A DNA stretch of 64,000 nucleotides from Clostridium sp. AM30-24 (GTDB lineage: Bacteria; Bacillota; Clostridia; Lachnospirales; Lachnospiraceae), in the NCBI RefSeq assembly GCF_003480435.1, contig NZ_QUJB01000002.1, positions 121,683-185,682 on the forward strand, in the 5' to 3' direction. Under the pieces are notes generated by a model. That model saw only the letters and a program-made list of their open reading frames with translations. It was not told where the DNA came from and searched no databases. Positions 60,266 to 64,000 of this stretch are shown here, in pieces; position 1 is the first letter of the stretch, and the number at the start of each line of letters is the position of its first letter. The position numbers and the translations under genes are program-made.

Positions 60266-60874
60266 ATGAAGGGGAAGATTTTAACGGGTGTGGGTCTGCT
60301 GCTGATCGCGGCGGCTCTTCTTCTTACTGTTTATAATATAAGAGAATCAGACCGGGCCGGAGCAGAGTCAGAGGAGATGGTGGTCCGGATGGAGTCACTG
60401 ACAGCAGCTCTGCCGGAGCGGCTGGAGACGGAGAAAAAGGAACTGGTGCCGGAATATAAGAAGAATCCGGAGATGGAAATGCCGACAGTGGAGGTAAACG
60501 GACAGGAATGTGTGGGGATGATCGAGATTCCGGCGCTGGGACTCAAGCTTCCGGTCATCAGCGAGTGGAGCGACGCGAAGCTCAAGAAAGCCCCCTGCCG
60601 GTACAGTGGCTCCGTGTATTTAAAGAACATGATCATTGCCGGACATAATTACCGCACTCATTTTTCCGGCATCAAACGCCTGAATCCAGGCGATTCCGTA
60701 GTATTCAAAGATGCGGACGGAAATGTATTTTCCTATGAAGTGGCGGAGATCGAGACGGTTGGCGGTTACGACATCGAAAAGATGGAAGCCGGGGACTGGG
60801 ATCTGACACTGTTTACCTGCACGAATAAGGGGAAGGCGCGGGCTGCGGTGAGATGCAGGGAGATTGAGGAATAG
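60266..60874 (+). CDS. Sortase (class D-like)
   Basis: A 202-residue transpeptidase that joins sorting-signal proteins to the wall or to each other. A single N-terminal membrane helix (about 5-25) is followed by a charged stalk and a sortase beta barrel (about 85-202) with His127 in IIAGHNYRTH, Cys185 in LFTCTNKG and Arg196 in AAVRCR. ATG 60266 is chosen after GGAAAGG; the longer reading frame starts within the promoter. No LPXTG-type protein is seen in this window, so its substrates are elsewhere. Ends at terminator 60932-60974. Confidence 0.9.
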   Translation: MKGKILTGVGLLLIAAALLLTVYNIRESDRAGAESEEMVVRMESLTAALPERLETEKKELVPEYKKNPEMEMPTVEVNGQECVGMIEIPALGLKLPVISEWSDAKLKKAPCRYSGSVYLKNMIIAGHNYRTHFSGIKRLNPGDSVVFKDADGNVFSYEVAEIETVGGYDIEKMEAGDWDLTLFTCTNKGKARAAVRCREIEE

Positions 60875-60931
60875 AGAGGAGCATTTTTACTTGAAATGCT
60901 CTCAGGGAAACAAAGGGTCTGTGTACGGAAA

Positions 60932-60974
60932 CAGGGAAAGTACCTTCGGAGAAGGTGTACTTTCCCTGTTTTTT
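60932..60974 (+). terminator. Terminator of the sortase gene
   Basis: CAGGGAAAGTACCTT and AAGGTGTACTTTCCCTG form a long stem, followed by TTTTTT. Confidence 0.92.
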
Positions 60975-61024
60975 GCTGTTACATCTGGAAAAGATGACCG
61001 GCGGCAGGTTTTGCAGATCAAATA

Positions 61025-62026
61025 TTATTTTTTGTAGAAACAGTTTCCACCAACAATTTTATAGGAAGAATAACTGCCGGTTGAGGCGTGTTTGGCGGCT
61101 TTGAAGAAGAGGTAGTCTCCGATATTGTTGGAGCCGGCCAGAGCATCTTTGGTGGCTTTTATGCAGGACTTAGACGGACCTTTTGCCAGGTATTTGTCCA
61201 ACAGGCCGGAGGTCGCGCCGGGGAACTGGCCGTCGGCGTAGATCACGTCGGAGATCGTTTTGCCCCACTTTTTGGATTTTACACGGTTTACGATGCAGCT
61301 TGCCACGGCGAGCTGGTCCTCATAGTGGTCATCGCCAGTCTCCATGGCGACGCAGGCTGCCATCAGGTAGATCTCGTCCTCAGTGGCGGAGATCACATAG
61401 GACGGTTCTGCGGAGGTTCCGTTTCCGGATGCGCTCAGCGCTGCGGACTCTTCCTTTGCGTCGACAGCGGCAGCAGGAACCGGGCCGATGGAGGCATATT
61501 TACTGGAAATATAGCCGTTTGTGTCGGCGGAGAGCTGAACCTTTGCCCAGCCGTCAGATTCACTTAAGACAGGGAAGGAATCGCCTTCAGCCGCCTGTTT
61601 TAAGATTGCGGAATCTGTGGATGGGGTCTCGCGGATATTTAAGGTCGTTGCGGTGATCTTTGCGGATAAGAGACCGAGCTCTTTTGCTAACGGCTCGATA
61701 TCTGCTCCAAAGAGCAGATACTTGTCGCTCATCCATCCTTCAATTTTTCCGGAACGGACCTTCGTCCAGCCATCTTTCTTCTCTAATACGGTTCCGCCCG
61801 CTCCACGGTAACACTTTCCGACGATCTCTCCGTCCGTGGACGGTTTCGTCCGCATATTTAACGGTTCACTTGTCACATTTGCCACGGCAAGATTGTCGTA
61901 GGCGGATGCGGCGAAAGATGGAAGAGCCGGGAATGCGGTGGAAAGGAACAGGACAGATGCGGCGGCAGCCGCTTTTAAAAGAAGCTTCTTTGAAAAGTCA
62001 GGAATCAGATTCTGTAATTTTCTCAT
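61025..62026 (-). CDS. Secreted SH3 / SleB-type cell-wall hydrolase
   Basis: A 333-residue exported protein. Signal peptide about 1-40; two bacterial SH3 domains (about 45-110 and 120-185: LNMRTKPSTDGEIVGKC and LNIRETPSTDSAILKQA); linker; then a Hydrolase_2 (SleB/CwlJ) domain (about 215-333) with DEIYLMAACVAMETGDDHYEDQLAVASCIVNRVK-like start and SDVIYADGQFPGA. SleB-type enzymes are lytic transglycosylases of cortex peptidoglycan, but SH3 fusions also occur in vegetative autolysins. ATG 62026 after AGGAAAT is preferred to ATG 62041, which has no site. Confidence 0.9.
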   Translation of the reverse strand: MRKLQNLIPDFSKKLLLKAAAAASVLFLSTAFPALPSFAASAYDNLAVANVTSEPLNMRTKPSTDGEIVGKCYRGAGGTVLEKKDGWTKVRSGKIEGWMSDKYLLFGADIEPLAKELGLLSAKITATTLNIRETPSTDSAILKQAAEGDSFPVLSESDGWAKVQLSADTNGYISSKYASIGPVPAAAVDAKEESAALSASGNGTSAEPSYVISATEDEIYLMAACVAMETGDDHYEDQLAVASCIVNRVKSKKWGKTISDVIYADGQFPGATSGLLDKYLAKGPSKSCIKATKDALAGSNNIGDYLFFKAAKHASTGSYSSYKIVGGNCFYKK

Positions 62027-62136
62027 GCAAAATTTCCTCATATCAGTTGAATATCCCGCTTGTATTACGGGAATTATTTCAAATATTACAAAATTATTAC
62101 GAGGAAATTATAGCAAAAATGGAGAAATTTGTCAAA

Positions 62137-62451
62137 TCAGCATTCCCATTGATATTTCCTGAGGTCCACATGCATCGCGTCCTTCAGCTCCACGCCTTCC
62201 TGTCGCAGCAGAAATGCCTGTTCCGGCCAGCCGGGGACGAGGCGGCCGGCGTGGTTTACGACGCGGTGGCAGGGAAAATCTCCGTAGTTTGAGGCGTGGG
62301 AGAGGACCCGGGCCACGAGGCGGGAGTTTTTGTCCCTGCCGATGAGACGGGCGATCTGACCGTAGGTGGCGACGGTTCCCTCGGGAATCTCCTCGACTAC
62401 GGACAGGACTTCGTATGCGAAATCTTCAGTGAAACGGGCGGATGCTGCCAT
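62137..62451 (-). CDS. MGMT/Ada-type DNA-alkylation protein
   Basis: A 104-residue protein with only the DNA-binding/active-site half of O6-alkylguanine-DNA methyltransferases: helix-turn-helix VATYGQIARLIG and PCHRVV with Cys61. It lacks the usual N-terminal domain, like the alkyltransferase-like (ATL) proteins, but keeps Cys instead of the Trp/Ala found in ATLs. Its start is next to the DUF4317 stop (1 bp apart), so it is cotranscribed and translationally coupled. Confidence 0.88.
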   Translation of the reverse strand: MAASARFTEDFAYEVLSVVEEIPEGTVATYGQIARLIGRDKNSRLVARVLSHASNYGDFPCHRVVNHAGRLVPGWPEQAFLLRQEGVELKDAMHVDLRKYQWEC

Positions 62452-62452
62452 A

Positions 62453-63598
62453 TTACTGCGTCTCCTTCTGCTCTTCCCACATTTTCACCGGCATGCCGTT
62501 GACTTCCACGTTGTCCTCGACCGCTATCACAAGGCAGCGGCGGCCGCCGATGAACTTCGTTTCTACAAGATCTAACCGATCCGGATTGACCTTGATGTCT
62601 ACGTCCGGTGTCTTCACGGCAAACTTTCCGGTTCCTGTGATGGCCGGGACAAGGATCGCGGTATTTTCTCCGGCAGCTTCCTCGTAGACTTTATCAAAGT
62701 GCTCCAGACGTTCCGGCTCCACACCACTCTTTTCGAGAAGATCCTTTACTTCCGGCTTTGTGAGAGTCAGCGGAACTTCGTCTTCTTTATGCTCCTCCGC
62801 AAGCTCCGTAAGGTTTTCGTGGATCTGGCGGACAGTCTCATAGTTGCATTCCTCTCCCAGCGTATCGGTCAGGATCTCCTGAAACGCTTCTTTCTGGGAC
62901 TTAAAGGAGATCGGTGTCGGCGCACCGAGGCAGGCATCAATAAATTCAGAGTGGAGCTCCTCCGGGTTTTTTGAGAAATACAGGACGCTGTGAATATCGC
63001 TGCTGCGGTCATTAAATGCAGGGAACAGGAATCCGGTCATCGGGGTCTGTACCCACCAGTCCCGCGGGCGCTCCTCAATTGCATTGGTCGTTTCATTATA
63101 AGAAAGACCGGGCTCGGAGAGCTTTACCGGGCAGATGCAGCAGAGGATATGGTTGTAGACCTCCTCGGATGCGTCGAACATTTCCTCGTTGTCGGACGCT
63201 TTCCCCGGAACATCGTAGGCGCTGTGGATCAGGATGATATAGTAGTTTTCTCCGTACTCATAATTTTCGATCACCTTATTATAGAAGCTATCCACAGTCT
63301 CATCGTCAGCGAGCTTTTCATCACGGAGTTTCATGAGAAGCTCGTGGGCGCTGTCCGGACCTTCGTCGTGGATCGAGTACTCCAGATTATGGAGATTTTT
63401 TCCGATTCCCCCGGAGAGAGCTTTCTTGAAGATCTCGTAGTATTTAAAGATCTCCTCCTCGGACAGGGCGAAGAACGCCTCCTTTAAGGTCGTTTTGATC
63501 TGCTTTTCGGCATCAACGTAGCATCCGCAGATGCGGGTGATGGCGTTGTTGTCCTTCTTAAATTGTTTCTTTATTTCTGAAATTTCACGTTTATTCAT
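62453..63598 (-). CDS. DUF4317 domain protein
   Basis: A 381-residue soluble protein covering the DUF4317 family from end to end, with typical MNKREISEIKKQFK, ITRICGCYVDAEK, WWVQTPMTGFLFPAFNDRS and GRRCLVIAVEDNVEVNG segments. The family is common in Lachnospiraceae and has no known function. Start at ATG 63598 after AAAAGGATA; the longer frame has no binding site. It precedes the MGMT gene by 1 bp, the only context clue. Confidence 0.9.
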   Translation of the reverse strand: MNKREISEIKKQFKKDNNAITRICGCYVDAEKQIKTTLKEAFFALSEEEIFKYYEIFKKALSGGIGKNLHNLEYSIHDEGPDSAHELLMKLRDEKLADDETVDSFYNKVIENYEYGENYYIILIHSAYDVPGKASDNEEMFDASEEVYNHILCCICPVKLSEPGLSYNETTNAIEERPRDWWVQTPMTGFLFPAFNDRSSDIHSVLYFSKNPEELHSEFIDACLGAPTPISFKSQKEAFQEILTDTLGEECNYETVRQIHENLTELAEEHKEDEVPLTLTKPEVKDLLEKSGVEPERLEHFDKVYEEAAGENTAILVPAITGTGKFAVKTPDVDIKVNPDRLDLVETKFIGGRRCLVIAVEDNVEVNGMPVKMWEEQKETQ

Positions 63599-63792
63599 AA
63601 TATGTATCCTTTTCAAACAAATTCCAGTCATAAAGGATCTTACGTTTCGCTGTAAATGCAATGGAAGATGAAAGTATGGCTGGAGAAAAAATCATTGATG
63701 ATCGATAGATCCTGATTGACAGCGATGTGCATCTGTTGTGCCGCGCACAGGAGAATGAAAGGCAGCTGGCAAACAAATAGCTATGAAGACAT

Positions 63793-64000
63793 CTACTTAT
63801 TTAATAGCTTCTCCGCATAATACATTGCAGCCACATGAACCGCCTGTACAAGCCCGCCGTTTGTCATCAGCTTTTTCGTTTCCTCGGCGGACATCACGAC
63901 GATCTCCAGATCCTCGGTGGCATCGAGATGCTGTCCGCTGACCCTCTTACAGTCTGTGATCAGATAACAGTGGGCGAAATTGCTGATACACGCCGCGTTT
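63793..64000 (-). CDS. C-terminal part of a probable NUDIX hydrolase (runs off the window)
   Basis: The last 68 codons of a gene whose start lies beyond base 64000. The piece NAACISNFAHCYLI ... HLDATEDLEIVVMSAEET ... GLVQAVHVAAMYYAEK resembles the C-terminal end of ADP-ribose pyrophosphatase-like NUDIX proteins (strand with E-D-L-E-V pattern, then helix). The Nudix box would lie outside, so the assignment is tentative. Confidence 0.55.
   Translation of the reverse strand, partial: NAACISNFAHCYLITDCKRVSGQHLDATEDLEIVVMSAEETKKLMTNGGLVQAVHVAAMYYAEKLLNK

Overview
The window looks like a chromosomal segment of an endospore-forming, anaerobic Bacillota of the Lachnospiraceae type (Clostridia). This rests on gene content: a gdpP-rplI-dnaB cluster, a GlgC/GlgD pair, SpoVG, CwlD and SleB-type wall hydrolases, DUF4317, DUF1858, a two-cluster ferredoxin, RibU under an FMN riboswitch, a T-box leader and many AGGAGG ribosome binding sites. 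The genus cannot be fixed from sequence alone. No rRNA, tRNA, CRISPR array, prophage or plasmid backbone was seen.

Layout. 1-5.2 kb: c-di-AMP phosphodiesterase GdpP, ribosomal protein L9, replicative helicase DnaB and a MerR-type regulator, preceded by a structured leader or small RNA. 5.2-7.1 kb: ferredoxin, a DUF1858 redox protein and MecA. 7.3-9.7 kb: a degenerate Ser/Thr kinase fused to a P-loop-like domain, a second P-loop-like protein and a small conserved-looking orphan. 10-13.5 kb: a GH18 glycosidase with SH3 domain and two tandem paralogous tyrosine recombinases. 13.7-19.5 kb: M20 amidohydrolase, threonine aldolase, CwlD, a coiled-coil protein with cysteine at ten successive core positions, and M18 aminopeptidase. 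19.8-24.9 kb: ChW-polysaccharide deacetylase, FMN riboswitch-ribU, creatininase-like protein, Sua5 and dCMP deaminase. 24.9-34.2 kb: B12-binding radical SAM protein, DEDDh exonuclease, VanW protein, AIR-synthase-like protein, Lrp regulator with aminotransferase, TrmL and a sulfite/nitrite reductase. 34.3-38.9 kb: YhaN/YhaO-type DNA-repair pair and AsnS. 39.1-44.2 kb: AbgA-like amidohydrolase, iron alcohol dehydrogenase, TetR regulator and YfcC carrier. 44.5-47.3 kb: glgC-glgD and spoVG. 47.4-51.1 kb: a TRAP transporter operon behind a T-box leader. 51.2-53.5 kb: a glycosyltransferase with a MarR-like tail and a Cof-type phosphatase. 53.6-60.1 kb: a BMP-family (nucleoside-type) ABC transporter operon ending in an ADP-ribosylglycohydrolase. 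60.2-64 kb: sortase, SH3-SleB hydrolase, MGMT, DUF4317 and the end of a probable NUDIX gene.

Most of the window is housekeeping and metabolic. The least ordinary items are the Cys-heptad coiled coil (17426-18148), the T-box in front of a TRAP transporter with a 27-bp tandem repeat between them (50528-51133), the glycosyltransferase-MarR fusion (51251-52576), the degenerate kinase and P-loop pair (7290-9223), the twin recombinases (11752-13532), and a dispersed palindromic repeat that supplies the stop codon of the radical SAM gene (26731-26861, partial copy at 49272-49320).
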